A stretch of DNA of 64,000 nucleotides from Sphingomonas piscis (GCF_011300455.1 NZ_CP049869.1:124001-188000), one strand, 5' to 3'. Numbered from the stretch's first letter, positions 44,205 to 53,439 are shown. The notes: generated by a model from the letters alone, not told the origin. Numbers and translations are program-made.

Positions 44205-45179
44205 ATGACCACCCTTCCCTTACCAGAATGGGCGCCACACGAGGCCGTTTGGATCGGCTTCCCAAGCGATCCCGATTTGTGGCTTGCCGACCTGAAGCCC
44301 GCCGAGGCGGAAGTCGCCGCTTTTGCGGCCGCGCTTTACGCGGACGGGCGCGGCGAAGAGGTCCGGCTCGTGGCGGCTCACGAGGATGCAGCCAAAGCCG
44401 CGCGTGAGTTGGCGCCATTCGCGACGGTGCTAGTGCAGCCGTTCGGCGACATCTGGCTGCGCGATACGGGGCCGATCATCTGCGGCGATGGCTCGAGGCG
44501 CCGTGCGGCGGGATTCGGCTTCAATGGATGGGGCGGCAAGTACGACCTGCCAGGTGACGACAGCATCGGCGAGCGGCTCGCGGCTTCCGCCTCCCTCCCC
44601 TACGCCAAGGCAGACTGGATCCTTGAAGGCGGCGCTATCGATCATGACGGCACCGGCACCGTGATCACGACCGAGCAATGCCTGCTCAACCCCAACCGCA
44701 ACACGCTGACGAAGGATGAGGTGGAAGAGCGGCTTCGGCACGACCTGGGCTTCACCCGAGTAGTGTGGCTCGGCGCGGGACTGATGAACGATCATACGGA
44801 CGGCCATGTCGACAATCTTGCCCGCTTCGTTGCTCCGGCACGGGTTGCAATCCCGACCGCAGCGGAGGACGACCCCAACACTGCCGTCTACGAAGATGCG
44901 GCGCGGCGGCTTGCCGAAGCGGGCCTCGACATTGTTACCTTGCCGTCTCCCGGTCGGATCGAGAATGACGAAGGCGACATCATCCCTGCGAGCTACATGA
45001 ACTTCTACATCGGCAACGCGGCCGTGGTGGTGCCGCAGTACGGTGCGCCCAACGACGCGGCTGCTGTGGAAGCGGCGCAGGCGCTGTTCCCCGGCCGCGT
45101 TGCAATTGGATTGCGGGCTGACCATGTCCTGACCGGCGGTGGAAGCTTCCACTGCATCAGTCAGCAGGTACCCGCATGA
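44205..45179 (+). CDS. aguA: Agmatine deiminase
   Basis: AguA hydrolyses agmatine to N-carbamoylputrescine and ammonia. The 324-residue peptidylarginine-deiminase fold protein begins LPLPEWAPHEAVWIGFPSD. It shows WLRDTGPI with substrate-binding Asp, LEGGAID, DHTDGHVDNLARF with the catalytic His and Asp, and the C-terminal nucleophile Cys in GGGSFHCISQQ. The ATG at 44205 matches the family start. Its end overlaps aguB by 4 nt, giving the two-step agmatine-to-putrescine pathway. Confidence 0.94.
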   Translation: MTTLPLPEWAPHEAVWIGFPSDPDLWLADLKPAEAEVAAFAAALYADGRGEEVRLVAAHEDAAKAARELAPFATVLVQPFGDIWLRDTGPIICGDGSRRRAAGFGFNGWGGKYDLPGDDSIGERLAASASLPYAKADWILEGGAIDHDGTGTVITTEQCLLNPNRNTLTKDEVEERLRHDLGFTRVVWLGAGLMNDHTDGHVDNLARFVAPARVAIPTAAEDDPNTAVYEDAARRLAEAGLDIVTLPSPGRIENDEGDIIPASYMNFYIGNAAVVVPQYGAPNDAAAVEAAQALFPGRVAIGLRADHVLTGGGSFHCISQQVPA

Positions 45180-46027
45180 CCAGGCTTAAAGTTGCCGCAC
45201 TCCAGCTTGCCTTCGGCGAGGAAACCGACGCCAACATCCGCGCCGTGTCGGAGCTGGTGCGCGAGGCGCATGGCAAGGGCGCTCAGGTGGTGCTTCCGCC
45301 CGAGCTGTTCGAAGGGCCGTACTTCTGCCGGGTCGAGGACGAGAGCCTGTTCGCGACTGCCAAGCGGACCGAAGAGCATCCGTCGGTGATCGCAATGCGC
45401 AGGCTGGCCGAGGAACTGAATATCTGGATACCCACCAGTTTCTTCGAGCTGGACGGACCGCACCATTACAACAGCCTGGCGATGATTGAGCCGGGTGGTG
45501 GAATTGCCGGCGTTTACCGCAAGAGCCACATTCCCGACGGTCCGGGCTATGAGGAGAAATTCTACTTTCGCCCTGGCAACACCGGTTTCAAAGTGTGGAA
45601 TGGGCCGGAAAGGGCAACGCTAGGCGTCGGCGTCTGCTGGGACCAATGGTATCCCGAGACTGCGCGCGCGATGATGCTGATGGGGGCAGAAATCCTCTTT
45701 TACCCAACTGCGATCGGCTCCGAGCCCCATGACCCTGACCTTGATACGTCACGGCTGTGGCGGCGGGCGATGGTCGGTCATGCGGTTTCCAATGTCGTCC
45801 CCGTGATCGCCGCCAACCGCATCGGCACCGAGTGCGGCCAGCGCTTCTACGGCCACAGCTTCATCTGCGATGAGCGCGGCGACATGCTCGCCGAGTTTGG
45901 CGCCGAGGAGACCGGCGTGTTGGTCGCCGAGCTGGACCTCGCCGCCGCCCGCAAGCACCGCGCCGCCTTCGGCTTCTTCAGGGACAGACGGCCGGAGCTT
46001 TACGGACGCCTTGTCGAAGACGTTTAG
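45176..46027 (+). CDS. aguB: N-carbamoylputrescine amidase
   Basis: AguB hydrolyses N-carbamoylputrescine to putrescine, CO2 and ammonia. The 283-residue nitrilase-superfamily enzyme has the catalytic triad Glu in LPPELFEGPYFC, Lys in YRKSHIPDGPGY and Cys in GVCWDQWYPE. AMVGHAVSNVVPVIAANRIG is also characteristic. It is coupled to aguA. Putrescine can then feed polyamine synthesis; no further polyamine gene is in the window. Confidence 0.95.
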   Translation: MTRLKVAALQLAFGEETDANIRAVSELVREAHGKGAQVVLPPELFEGPYFCRVEDESLFATAKRTEEHPSVIAMRRLAEELNIWIPTSFFELDGPHHYNSLAMIEPGGGIAGVYRKSHIPDGPGYEEKFYFRPGNTGFKVWNGPERATLGVGVCWDQWYPETARAMMLMGAEILFYPTAIGSEPHDPDLDTSRLWRRAMVGHAVSNVVPVIAANRIGTECGQRFYGHSFICDERGDMLAEFGAEETGVLVAELDLAAARKHRAAFGFFRDRRPELYGRLVEDV

Positions 46028-46039
46028 AAGGACAGTCCT

Positions 46040-46549
46040 ATGAAGAAGCTGACGCTCTCTCTTGTTGCCGCAAGCATACTGTCTGCCGCTCCGGGAAGCG
46101 CATCCGCGCCTGCCCCGCGCATCGCGGTCAAGACGGTCGACCAGCTCGCCCCGCTACCACTGCCCTATAACGAAGCCGCCAACGGCACTCGCGACGTCGT
46201 TCAGACGAGGGCGCGCGCCAAGAAGAATGGCAAGCTTCTGCTCATCGATCTGGGCGGCAACTGGTGTCTAGATTGCCGTATTCTCGCCGGCGTGATGGAA
46301 CGCCCTGAAATGCGGACCTTCCTCCGCCGCCATTATGAGGTGGTCACGGTGGACGTTGGCCGCTTCGACAAGAACATGGCGATTCCCCAGCACTACGGGA
46401 TCAAGAAGCTTGCAGGCGTTCCCGCCGTCCTGATCGTCGATCCCCGCACCGACCGCCTGATCAATGCCGGCCGAGTGACCGCCTTAGCCGACGCACGAAC
46501 GCTTAGTCCGCAGGCGCTCGCCGATTGGCTGGCCCGTTGGACCCGCTAG
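46040..46549 (+). CDS. Periplasmic thioredoxin-fold protein with a CLDC motif
   Basis: This 169-residue protein has a signal peptide (SLVAASILSAAPGSASA). Its thioredoxin-like domain has the redox motif CLDC in LIDLGGNWCLDC, a cis-Pro region GVPAVLIVDPR, and a helix ending in DWLARW. It resembles the DUF255-like or DsbD-gamma-like thioredoxin proteins of sphingomonads that keep exported thiols reduced or help cytochrome maturation. It starts 12 nt after aguB, so it may share that mRNA, but no link to agmatine metabolism is evident. It overlaps the convergent uracil-DNA glycosylase by 4 nt. Confidence 0.82.
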   Translation: MKKLTLSLVAASILSAAPGSASAPAPRIAVKTVDQLAPLPLPYNEAANGTRDVVQTRARAKKNGKLLLIDLGGNWCLDCRILAGVMERPEMRTFLRRHYEVVTVDVGRFDKNMAIPQHYGIKKLAGVPAVLIVDPRTDRLINAGRVTALADARTLSPQALADWLARWTR

Positions 46550-47208
46550 GGCTGTAGCTCCAGCGCACGAGCGAACACGCGCTCGAACATCTCAGCGTTG
46601 AGGCGGTTCGTATTCTGATTGTAGCGGGAGCAATGGTAGCTCGACAGCAGGATGCGGCCGTCGGCTGCTTGTGCCTCGGCACCATGCCGGAACTTCACCG
46701 CCGACGGCTTCACGCCGACAGCCCTGGCAGCGGCGACGTGAGCGATTTGACCGAGTGCGAGTAGCACCCGAACCTTCGGAAGCGCCATCAACGATGCTTC
46801 GAAATAGCGGCGGCACGTCGCGATCTCGGCCGGCTCGGGCTTGTTGGCGGGTGGCAGGCATTTGACGGCGTTAAGGATCACCGCACCCTTGAGCCTCAGC
46901 CCGTCGGCTGGGTCGGCGCGATACTTGCCCTCTGCAAGTCCGAACTTCAGCAAGGTCGCGTAGAGAAGCTCGCCTGCGAAATCGCCGGTGAACGGGCGGC
47001 CGGTTCGGTTGGCGCCATGCTTACCGGGCGCAAGGCCGACGATTGCCAGCCAGGCGTTTGGATCACCAAACGCGGGAACGGGCGCGTTCCACCATTCGGG
47101 ATATTCAGCGCGGCATTCTTCACGAAAGTCGACCAGCCTGGGGCAGAGTGGGCAATCGCGCGGCGCTTCCGCTGCAGGTACGGGCGAGAGGTCGGCGGGC
47201 TGAAGCAC
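46546..47208 (-). CDS. Family 5 uracil-DNA glycosylase (UdgB type)
   Basis: This 220-residue glycosylase excises uracil, and in this family also other deaminated bases, from DNA. It carries N-terminal iron-sulfur cysteines (CPLCPRL), motif A as GLAPGKHGANRTGRPFTGD without the polar Asp/Asn of family 4, NAVKCLPPANKPEP with further cluster cysteines, and the late motif SYHCSRYNQNTNRL. The start is a GTG at 47208. It complements dUTPase (31.8 kb) in keeping uracil out of a high-GC genome. It lies next to a palindromic repeat. Confidence 0.9.
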   Translation of the reverse strand: MLQPADLSPVPAAEAPRDCPLCPRLVDFREECRAEYPEWWNAPVPAFGDPNAWLAIVGLAPGKHGANRTGRPFTGDFAGELLYATLLKFGLAEGKYRADPADGLRLKGAVILNAVKCLPPANKPEPAEIATCRRYFEASLMALPKVRVLLALGQIAHVAAARAVGVKPSAVKFRHGAEAQAADGRILLSSYHCSRYNQNTNRLNAEMFERVFARALELQP

Positions 47209-47220
47209 GTGTGCCCTGTG

Positions 47221-47296
47221 TCATTGCGAGCGCAACGGCGCAATCCAACGCACAAAGAACTGGATTGCGTCGGCGCTTGGCTCCTCGCAATGGCGA
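47221..47296. repeat. REP-like palindromic intergenic element
   Basis: The left arm TCATTGCGAGCGCAACGGCG plus CAATCCA and the right arm TGGATTGCG...CTCCTCGCAATGGCGA form a long imperfect inverted repeat around a loop of about 13 nt. This TCATTGCGAGCG...CAATCCA...TCGCAATG layout is that of the REP/BIME-type elements scattered between genes in many proteobacteria. I found only this copy in the window. It separates the uracil-DNA glycosylase from folK. Confidence 0.65.
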
Positions 47297-47300
47297 GGGT

Positions 47301-47783
47301 GTGTCACACCTTTACGCCATCGCTCTGGGTTCAAACCGCCCGCACGGCCGCTTCGGCGCGCCCGCCAGCGTGATCGAAGCGGCAATTGCACGGCTCGATC
47401 GTCAATTCGACCTGTTCGACGCGTCGGAGATCATGCTGAATCCGGCACGCGGACTGCGAGGCCGGGATTTCGCCAACGCCGTGGCATTGGTTGAAAGCGG
47501 TGCCGAGCCGTCGGCCATGCTGACGTGCTTGAAGGGCATTGAGCGGGAGTTTGGACGCCGGCCTGGCAAACGCTGGGGCGATCGCGTCCTCGATCTCGAC
47601 ATTCTCGCATGGAGCGGCGGCGCCTTCCACAGCAGCGGCCTTTCGATCCCTCACCGGCGTCTCGCCGAACGCCCTTTTGCGCTGGAGCCGCTCGCTTCGA
47701 TCGCTCCCAATTGGCCGCTTGATGGCGCACTGACTGCCCGCCATCTCGCCCACCGCCTTGCCCGACGCCGCCCGCGCGGCTAA
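47301..47783 (+). CDS. folK: 2-amino-4-hydroxy-6-hydroxymethyldihydropteridine pyrophosphokinase
   Basis: FolK transfers pyrophosphate from ATP to hydroxymethyl-dihydropterin in folate synthesis. The 160-residue protein has ALGSNRPHGRFGAP at its start, FANAVALVESG, and the catalytic segment ECL-type KGIEREFGRRPGKRWGDR with conserved Arg/Lys. DLDILAW provides the metal-binding Asp pair, and SIPHRRLAERPFALEPL completes the set. The GTG at 47301 is the only start just before the core. The REP-like element lies immediately upstream, so the leader is unusually short. Confidence 0.91.
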   Translation: MSHLYAIALGSNRPHGRFGAPASVIEAAIARLDRQFDLFDASEIMLNPARGLRGRDFANAVALVESGAEPSAMLTCLKGIEREFGRRPGKRWGDRVLDLDILAWSGGAFHSSGLSIPHRRLAERPFALEPLASIAPNWPLDGALTARHLAHRLARRRPRG

Positions 47784-47800
47784 CGGCGTCGTTGTGGCAA

Positions 47801-47876
47801 GGGCCCTTAGCTCAGTCGGTAGAGCAACTGACTTTTAATCAGTAGGTCGCTGGTTCGAATCCAGCAGGGCTCACCA
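47801..47876 (+). tRNA. tRNA-Lys (TTT)
   Basis: The acceptor GGGCCCT pairs with AGGGCTC (one G-U pair). The anticodon arm CTGA-CTTTTAA-TCAG reads TTT, the T-arm GCTGGTTCGAATCCAGC is perfect, and the CCA end is encoded. Confidence 0.96.
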
Positions 47877-47929
47877 TTGCCAGTCCTTCGGTGACACTGG
47901 CCAACAGGTGAAAGCCGAGGCCAACGACG

Positions 47930-48913
47930 ATGTCGAAGAGAAATCCGTACTATCAGGGCCCACCGTCGGATCACTTCGACGGTGTTCGTTTCTTCAATCC
48001 TGGCGAGCCCGCCACCGATCGTTCCCTGATGGATGTGCTACGCTGGCGCCGCACCTCGCGGCGCGCTCACTGGCCAGCCCGCGTGCCCGTAACGCCAACC
48101 ATCCCGGACAAGAGGGTCGACGGCATCAGGGTGACCATGGTCGGGCATGCCACGCTCCTCATCCAGCAGTCAGGACTGAACATCCTGACCGATCCGGTCT
48201 GGTCCGACCGTGCAAGCCCCCTCTCGTTTGCCGGTCCTAAGCGCGTGACGGCACCCGGAATCGACCTGGATTCCCTTCCGCCGATCGACGCGATCCTGCT
48301 GTCGCACAATCATTACGATCACCTCGACATGGCAACGCTTGCCACATTGTGTCGCAAGCACGACCCGCTTGTCGTTACGCCGCTCGGCAACGACACGATT
48401 ATCCGGCGGCACATTCCCGGCGCCAGGATCTCGGCGGGCGACTGGGGCGACGAATGTACGATCCTGTCGGGGGCTTCGGTCCATATCGTGCCGGCCCTGC
48501 ATTGGTCGTCACGAACGATGCGCGACCGCCGAATGGCGTTGTGGGGCGGGTTCGTGATCCACGCGGGCGGCTCCCAGGTCTATTTTGCGGGTGACACGGG
48601 CTATGGCACCGGGAAGATCTTTCGGGACATTCGCGGCCGTTTCGGTCCAATCGATTGCGCCCTGATCCCCATCGGCGCGTATGAGCCGCGGTGGTTCATG
48701 TCGGCACAGCACGTCGATCCGGACGAGGCCATTCAGATAATGCGCGATCTCGACGCTGCTCAAGCGGGTGGCATTCACTGGGGGACCTTCGCCCTGACGG
48801 ACGAGCCTTGGGCTGAGCCAGCCGAGCGATTGTCAGCCGGCCTGCGGCGAGAAGGCATCGATCCCCACCGATTCAGGCCACTCAAGCCTGGCGACGTCCT
48901 CGCCACGGAGTGA
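47930..48913 (+). CDS. Metallo-beta-lactamase fold hydrolase (NAPE-PLD/UlaG-like)
   Basis: This 327-residue protein has the MBL zinc site LLSHNHYDHLD (HxHxDH), a third His in PALHWSS, the bridging Asp in VYFAGDTGYG and a final His in GGIHWGTF. The N terminus (YYQGPPSDHFDGVRFFNPGE) and the overall layout match bacterial relatives of N-acyl-phosphatidylethanolamine phospholipase D. The substrate is unknown, though phospholipids or N-acyl amines are candidates. It has no signal peptide. It follows tRNA-Lys and precedes amn on the same strand. Confidence 0.88.
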   Translation: MSKRNPYYQGPPSDHFDGVRFFNPGEPATDRSLMDVLRWRRTSRRAHWPARVPVTPTIPDKRVDGIRVTMVGHATLLIQQSGLNILTDPVWSDRASPLSFAGPKRVTAPGIDLDSLPPIDAILLSHNHYDHLDMATLATLCRKHDPLVVTPLGNDTIIRRHIPGARISAGDWGDECTILSGASVHIVPALHWSSRTMRDRRMALWGGFVIHAGGSQVYFAGDTGYGTGKIFRDIRGRFGPIDCALIPIGAYEPRWFMSAQHVDPDEAIQIMRDLDAAQAGGIHWGTFALTDEPWAEPAERLSAGLRREGIDPHRFRPLKPGDVLATE

Positions 48914-48997
48914 TCATGCTCTTGGCTTCAATCGGGTACATTGTCCCGTCGTCGAACAGACCTTGTTTCGTGCGGTGAGACGCGCCAATCGGTTTAG

Positions 48998-50449
48998 GTG
49001 ACTGAACTTTCCGACATTTCCGGCATCATCGATCAGCTCTGCGACGTCTACGATTCGTCCGTCGCCAATCTGAAGGACGCCGTCGCCGCGTTCGCTCGCG
49101 ACGGCACCAAGCCTGATCCGCAGGACCGTGCCAACGGTCGCTTCGCCTATCCCGAGCTGCAGGTGCGCTACGATGCCTCCGCGCCGGCACCTTCGCCGGC
49201 GCGCGCCTTCGCTCGCCTCAACCAGCCGGGCTATTACACGGCGAGCATCGCCAGGCCTGAACTTTACCGCACCTATCTCCAGACCCAGCTCGAACATCTA
49301 GTCCGCGACTATCATGTCGAACTGTCGGTTGGTCGGTCTCCAAGCGAAATCCCCTACCCTTACGTGATCGATGCCGGGCAACTCGAGCTTGGCGGCATCG
49401 GCAGCACCGAGCTTTCCCGCTGGTTTCCGTCGAGCGAGCTGGTGCACATCGGCGACGAGATTGCGGACGGCGCGTGGGATCCGGCGGGGAGCGCGACGCG
49501 ACCGCTGTCGCTGTTCGACGGTCCGCGGACCGACTTCAGCCTGGCTCGGCTGCGCCACTACAGCGGGACGCCCCCGGAGCACTTCCAGCATTATGTGCTG
49601 TTCACCAACTATGTTCGCTACGTCGACGAATTCGTCCGTTTTGCGATCAACGAACTGCGCGAACCGGACAGCCCCTATACGGCCCTTTCGGTACCCGGCG
49701 GCGTATATGAACCCGGTCAGCTGGCCAATGCCGAAGCGGAAATTGCCGCGGGGACTTGGCGGCGGCACCAGATGCCAGCCTACCACCTGATGGCCAAGGG
49801 CCGCGCCGGCATCACTCTTGTGAACATCGGAGTCGGCCCATCCAACGCCAAGACGATCTGCGATCATATCGCGGTACTCCGCCCGCAGGTTTGGCTGATG
49901 ATCGGGCATTGCGGCGGGCTCCGTCCCAGCCAGCGGATCGGCGATTACGTTCTCGCTCACGCTTATTTGCGCGACGACCACGTCCTCGACGACGTTCTTC
50001 CGGTGGAAATCCCGGTGCCCCCGATCGCGGAGGTCCAGCAGGCCTTGTTCGATGCCGCGGTGAACGTCACCGGCGAGCCGGAGGACGAACTGAAGTCGAG
50101 GCTTCGAACCGGCACGGTGGTGACTACCGACGACCGCAATTGGGAGCTCCGCTACACATTGTCGGCGCTCCGCTTCAACCAGAGCAGGGCGGCGGCGATC
50201 GACATGGAGTCGGCGACCGTGGCAGCGCAGGGTTATCGCTTCCGCGTGCCCTACGGCACCCTGCTGTGCGTCTCGGACAAGCCGCTACACGGCGAGCTCA
50301 AATTGCCCGGCCAAGCCAACGCCTTCTACGAACGCGCGATCAACCAGCACCTGAGGATCGGCATCGAGGCGCTGACCCTCCTTCAGAAGGAAGGGGACGC
50401 CCTCCACAGTCGCAAGCTCCGCAGCTTCGACGAGCCGCCGCTGCGCTAA
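48998..50449 (+). CDS. amn: AMP nucleosidase
   Basis: Amn hydrolyses AMP to adenine and ribose 5-phosphate. The 483-residue protein has the amn N-terminal domain (about residues 1-170) and a nucleoside-phosphorylase-like catalytic domain. Visible motifs are PAYHLMAKGRAGITLVNIGV, LRPQVWLMIGHCGGLRPSQR, TDDRNWELRYTLSALRFNQS and AAIDMESATVAAQGYRFRVP, the last carrying the substrate-binding Met-Glu. The start is a GTG at 48998. It overlaps the convergent 5'-nucleotidase by 4 nt. With the neighbouring nuclease and nucleotidase it forms a salvage group. Confidence 0.94.
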   Translation: MTELSDISGIIDQLCDVYDSSVANLKDAVAAFARDGTKPDPQDRANGRFAYPELQVRYDASAPAPSPARAFARLNQPGYYTASIARPELYRTYLQTQLEHLVRDYHVELSVGRSPSEIPYPYVIDAGQLELGGIGSTELSRWFPSSELVHIGDEIADGAWDPAGSATRPLSLFDGPRTDFSLARLRHYSGTPPEHFQHYVLFTNYVRYVDEFVRFAINELREPDSPYTALSVPGGVYEPGQLANAEAEIAAGTWRRHQMPAYHLMAKGRAGITLVNIGVGPSNAKTICDHIAVLRPQVWLMIGHCGGLRPSQRIGDYVLAHAYLRDDHVLDDVLPVEIPVPPIAEVQQALFDAAVNVTGEPEDELKSRLRTGTVVTTDDRNWELRYTLSALRFNQSRAAAIDMESATVAAQGYRFRVPYGTLLCVSDKPLHGELKLPGQANAFYERAINQHLRIGIEALTLLQKEGDALHSRKLRSFDEPPLR

Positions 50450-52146
50450 CGCGGGGTCGCGTTGCGGATGCGGTTGGCGAGCGGTGGCGCGCGGCCGGGA
50501 GCGATCCAGGCGACGAACGCATCAAGGTCGACAATGCCCTTGTCGACGAGATCGCTTCCTTCGGTGAAGCCGGTGAGACCGTCGCCGCCGGACGCCACGT
50601 AATTGTTGACGACCACACGGTAGGTGCGTGCCGGGTTCACCGGCTCGCCGTTAAGTCGGATATCGAACACGCGCGCCATGTTCGGACGCTTGACGTCGAT
50701 GGCGTAAGTGAACCCGTCGCTCGGCGCCAAGGCCGGGACGCGCTTGGAGGCGGCGAGGTTCTCGGCGCTATACTGCTGCTCGAGCACTTTCTTCAGCTGG
50801 GCACCGGTAAGGGTCATGACGACAAGGTTGTTCCCGAACGGCATCATCTGGAAGGCGTTGGCATAGGTGATGTCGCCGCCGGGCATCCCGATGCGGACGC
50901 CGGTCGCATTGACGAGGGCGAGCTGCGCGCCGCCATTCTCCGCCTGCCGTGTCGCCGCCAGCATGGAGTCGGCAATAAGGTCGGCGGCGGGACTTTCGGC
51001 GTCATTCTCGTCGCGCGGTGCCGGCGCGGTCAGCCGGCCGACCACATGTTCGGCGACAGGCTTGATCGCCTCAGCGTAGCGCTGGACGAGGGACTGAACC
51101 TCCGGCGCTTTCCCGGCTCCGCCATCGCCAACGATCACGTTCGAAGCGTCCTGCGACAGCAGCCGATGGGTGACGGGATCGAACCGCAGCCGCAGGTCGG
51201 TGACGAAATAGCCGTTCTTTCCCGCACTGGTCAGCAGCCTTGGCGCCACCGGCGAGCCCTGCTGACACACGTAGGCCCAGTGTGTGTGCCCGGAAACGAC
51301 GGTAGTGATCGCCGGGTCGAGCTTGGGTAGGATCGGCAATATTTCCCCGTACAAGCCGTCGCAGCCATTGCCTGCAGTGAACTGCGGCAGCTTACCGCCC
51401 TGATGGATCAGGAGGACGATCGTGTCCGCGCCTTGCGCCTTCAGTTGCGGTACCAGTGCATTGGCGGTCTCAGCTTCGTCCGCAAAGGTAAGGCCGCGAA
51501 CGCCGGACGGGGTTACCAGATTCGACGTGTTCTGCAGCGTCATGCCGATGAAGCCGATCCGGATCGCGCGTGCTCCGCTGCCGAAAGTCTTCAGACCGGT
51601 CGCGGGCAGAACCGTCTTGCCGTCGGTTCCGAGCACGTTGGCGGCGAGATATTGGAAGGAGGCACCCCTGAATGGCTCAACCGCGCACGGTGTGCGCGCC
51701 GTATGCTTGTCGCACCCGCCCGACTGCATCCGCTTCAATTCGGCGACGCCCTTGTCGAACTCATGGTTGCCGACGCTGTTGAACTCGACTCCCATGCGGT
51801 TGAACGCCTCGATCGTCGGCTCGTCGAGGAAGTAGCCGGATATAAGTGGGCTTGCACCGATGGTGTCGCCGGCAGAGACGGTGATGCTGTTGGCGTGTCC
51901 GGCACGAAGCGCGCCAAGTGCTGCCGCGACGTTGACGGCACCGCCGCTTCGAACCTTGGTCTTGCCCCCGTCAGGCGTCGCCAATTCGACGGGGGATGGC
52001 GGCTCGAGATTGCCATGGAAGTCGTTGAGCGCGAGGATCTGAACTTCGATCGGCGCCGCTACTCGTTCGAAGTTCGGCGTTCGAACCGGCAGTGATGCGC
52101 AGCCCGCCAGCCACAGGGCGGCGATTAAGACCGCAGGACGCATCAT
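50446..52146 (-). CDS. 5'-nucleotidase / 2',3'-cyclic phosphodiesterase family lipoprotein
   Basis: This 566-residue protein has a lipoprotein signal (LWLAGC, Cys16). The metallophosphatase domain shows LALNDFHGNLEPP, SAGDTIGASPL, SVGNHEFDKG, LLIHQGG and VSGHTHWAY, giving the dinuclear metal ligands. A C-terminal 5_nucleotid_C domain has LVNATGVRIGMPGGDITYANAFQMMPFGNNL and VVVNNYVASGGDG. It should dephosphorylate nucleotides in the periplasm or at the cell surface. Its start overlaps the stop of the S1/P1 nuclease gene by 4 nt, so nuclease and nucleotidase are made together. Confidence 0.93.
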   Translation of the reverse strand: MMRPAVLIAALWLAGCASLPVRTPNFERVAAPIEVQILALNDFHGNLEPPSPVELATPDGGKTKVRSGGAVNVAAALGALRAGHANSITVSAGDTIGASPLISGYFLDEPTIEAFNRMGVEFNSVGNHEFDKGVAELKRMQSGGCDKHTARTPCAVEPFRGASFQYLAANVLGTDGKTVLPATGLKTFGSGARAIRIGFIGMTLQNTSNLVTPSGVRGLTFADEAETANALVPQLKAQGADTIVLLIHQGGKLPQFTAGNGCDGLYGEILPILPKLDPAITTVVSGHTHWAYVCQQGSPVAPRLLTSAGKNGYFVTDLRLRFDPVTHRLLSQDASNVIVGDGGAGKAPEVQSLVQRYAEAIKPVAEHVVGRLTAPAPRDENDAESPAADLIADSMLAATRQAENGGAQLALVNATGVRIGMPGGDITYANAFQMMPFGNNLVVMTLTGAQLKKVLEQQYSAENLAASKRVPALAPSDGFTYAIDVKRPNMARVFDIRLNGEPVNPARTYRVVVNNYVASGGDGLTGFTEGSDLVDKGIVDLDAFVAWIAPGRAPPLANRIRNATPR

Positions 52147-52943
52147 TTCGCCGGCATCGGCTCGGAAAAGAGCTGGTTCAGATAGGCTGCGAGCCGAACC
52201 CCGCCCTGCTTGAGCCGAAGCTCAACATAAGGCGTGTTGTCGTAGATATATTTGTAGCCGAGTTCCGTTTCACCCTCCTTGGGGTAAATGCGTTCGCGAA
52301 GTTGGACGCTTTCGGCGATCCAGTCTTTCGGTGCCGGATCCCACCAGCTGATCACATCCGCGTCGCTGGTATGACGAAGCAGATGGTCGGTCATCTCCGT
52401 GAAGGAATAGCCCGTCTCCTCGATCAGGGACGTGTCCCAGATGGCGTGAAGGTTCGTGTCCTTGCCGAACCACTTCACCTTGACGTTGTTGCCGCCACGA
52501 TCGCCGGGACGACCGTTGTGCAGCGGCTGGTGAAGGTCGCCGACGATGTGGACGATGAAGCGAAGCGCGAGTTGGCGATGGTGCGGGCTGGTCTCGGGAT
52601 CGAGCACCAACCTGCGGAAAAAGGCTAGCGCTCCCAAGGCATCGCCTTCGGGCGGCGCATGGTCATAGGTGACACCGCCGACCGTCACATAATGCCACGG
52701 CGAGGCCGTCTTCTGCCAGAATTCGTCGGGTGCCGACTTCATTTCGTCCGGCCAGTTGGATGCTTCGGCCAACGTCTCCACGCCCAGGATTTCGTGAATA
52801 TGCGCGCGGGCCAGGCCGGACAGATAGCTGTCCGCGACCGCCGCGGTGACGCGATGTCCCGTCTTGCCCCAGGCCAGTGCAGAGGATGGCAGCGTCGCGG
52901 CGGCTACCAACATGCCAGCGATTGTGAGTTTCTTCAGAAGCAT
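52143..52943 (-). CDS. Secreted S1/P1-type nuclease
   Basis: This zinc nuclease cuts single-stranded DNA and RNA to 5'-nucleotides. The 266-residue protein has a signal peptide of about 24 residues, leaving Trp25 (WGKTGHRV) as the mature N terminus, as needed for zinc binding in P1 nuclease. Other ligands lie in WHYVTV, HIVGDLHQPLHNG, DRGGNNVKV and NLHAIWDTSL. It is the first gene of a coupled pair with the 5'-nucleotidase lipoprotein, suggesting sequential breakdown of extracellular nucleic acid. Confidence 0.94.
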   Translation of the reverse strand: MLLKKLTIAGMLVAAATLPSSALAWGKTGHRVTAAVADSYLSGLARAHIHEILGVETLAEASNWPDEMKSAPDEFWQKTASPWHYVTVGGVTYDHAPPEGDALGALAFFRRLVLDPETSPHHRQLALRFIVHIVGDLHQPLHNGRPGDRGGNNVKVKWFGKDTNLHAIWDTSLIEETGYSFTEMTDHLLRHTSDADVISWWDPAPKDWIAESVQLRERIYPKEGETELGYKYIYDNTPYVELRLKQGGVRLAAYLNQLFSEPMPAK

Positions 52944-53004
52944 AACGAAGCGCGTCTCCGAGCCACGCGTGATTTCCTAAGTGCCTTCGCCTAAGGACAA
53001 AATC

Positions 53005-53439
53005 ATGACAGAGGAAGAGCTTGTTGCCATGGCGCGGGACGCCGCACTGAAGGCCTATGCACCCTATTCCAACTTTCATGTGGGTTGCGCCATCGAGTCC
53101 GATAATGGCGAGGTCGTAACCGGCGCCAACATGGAAAACGCATGCTACCGTCTGGGCATCTGTGCAGAGCAAAGTGCGCTGACGACTGCCCAGCACCGCT
53201 TTGGTATCGACAAAGTCCGGCGCATCGCTGTCGCCGGCGGGCTGCGGCGTGATGGACATCTTGCCGGTACGGAGGTCTGCACCCCCTGTGGCGGCTGTCG
53301 GCAGGCAATGCTGGAAGCGGCGCATGTATCCGGCGCGGACATCGAAATCATCTGTGCGGGTGCAGCTGGCCCATTCACTCGGCACCTCATTTCCGAGCTG
53401 CTGCCCCACGGGTTTGGCCCAGACAATCTTGAAGGCTGA
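53005..53439 (+). CDS. cdd: Cytidine deaminase
   Basis: Cdd deaminates cytidine and deoxycytidine to uridine and deoxyuridine. The 144-residue homotetrameric-type enzyme shows YAPYSNFHVGCAIES, NMENACYRLGICAEQSAL (zinc Cys and catalytic Glu) and CTPCGGCRQAMLE (two more zinc Cys). The ATG at 53005 follows AAGGAC by 7 nt; a GTG at 52981 would add eight residues. It diverges from the S1/P1 nuclease gene with 61 nt between starts, so the two may share a regulatory region. Confidence 0.95.
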   Translation: MTEEELVAMARDAALKAYAPYSNFHVGCAIESDNGEVVTGANMENACYRLGICAEQSALTTAQHRFGIDKVRRIAVAGGLRRDGHLAGTEVCTPCGGCRQAMLEAAHVSGADIEIICAGAAGPFTRHLISELLPHGFGPDNLEG

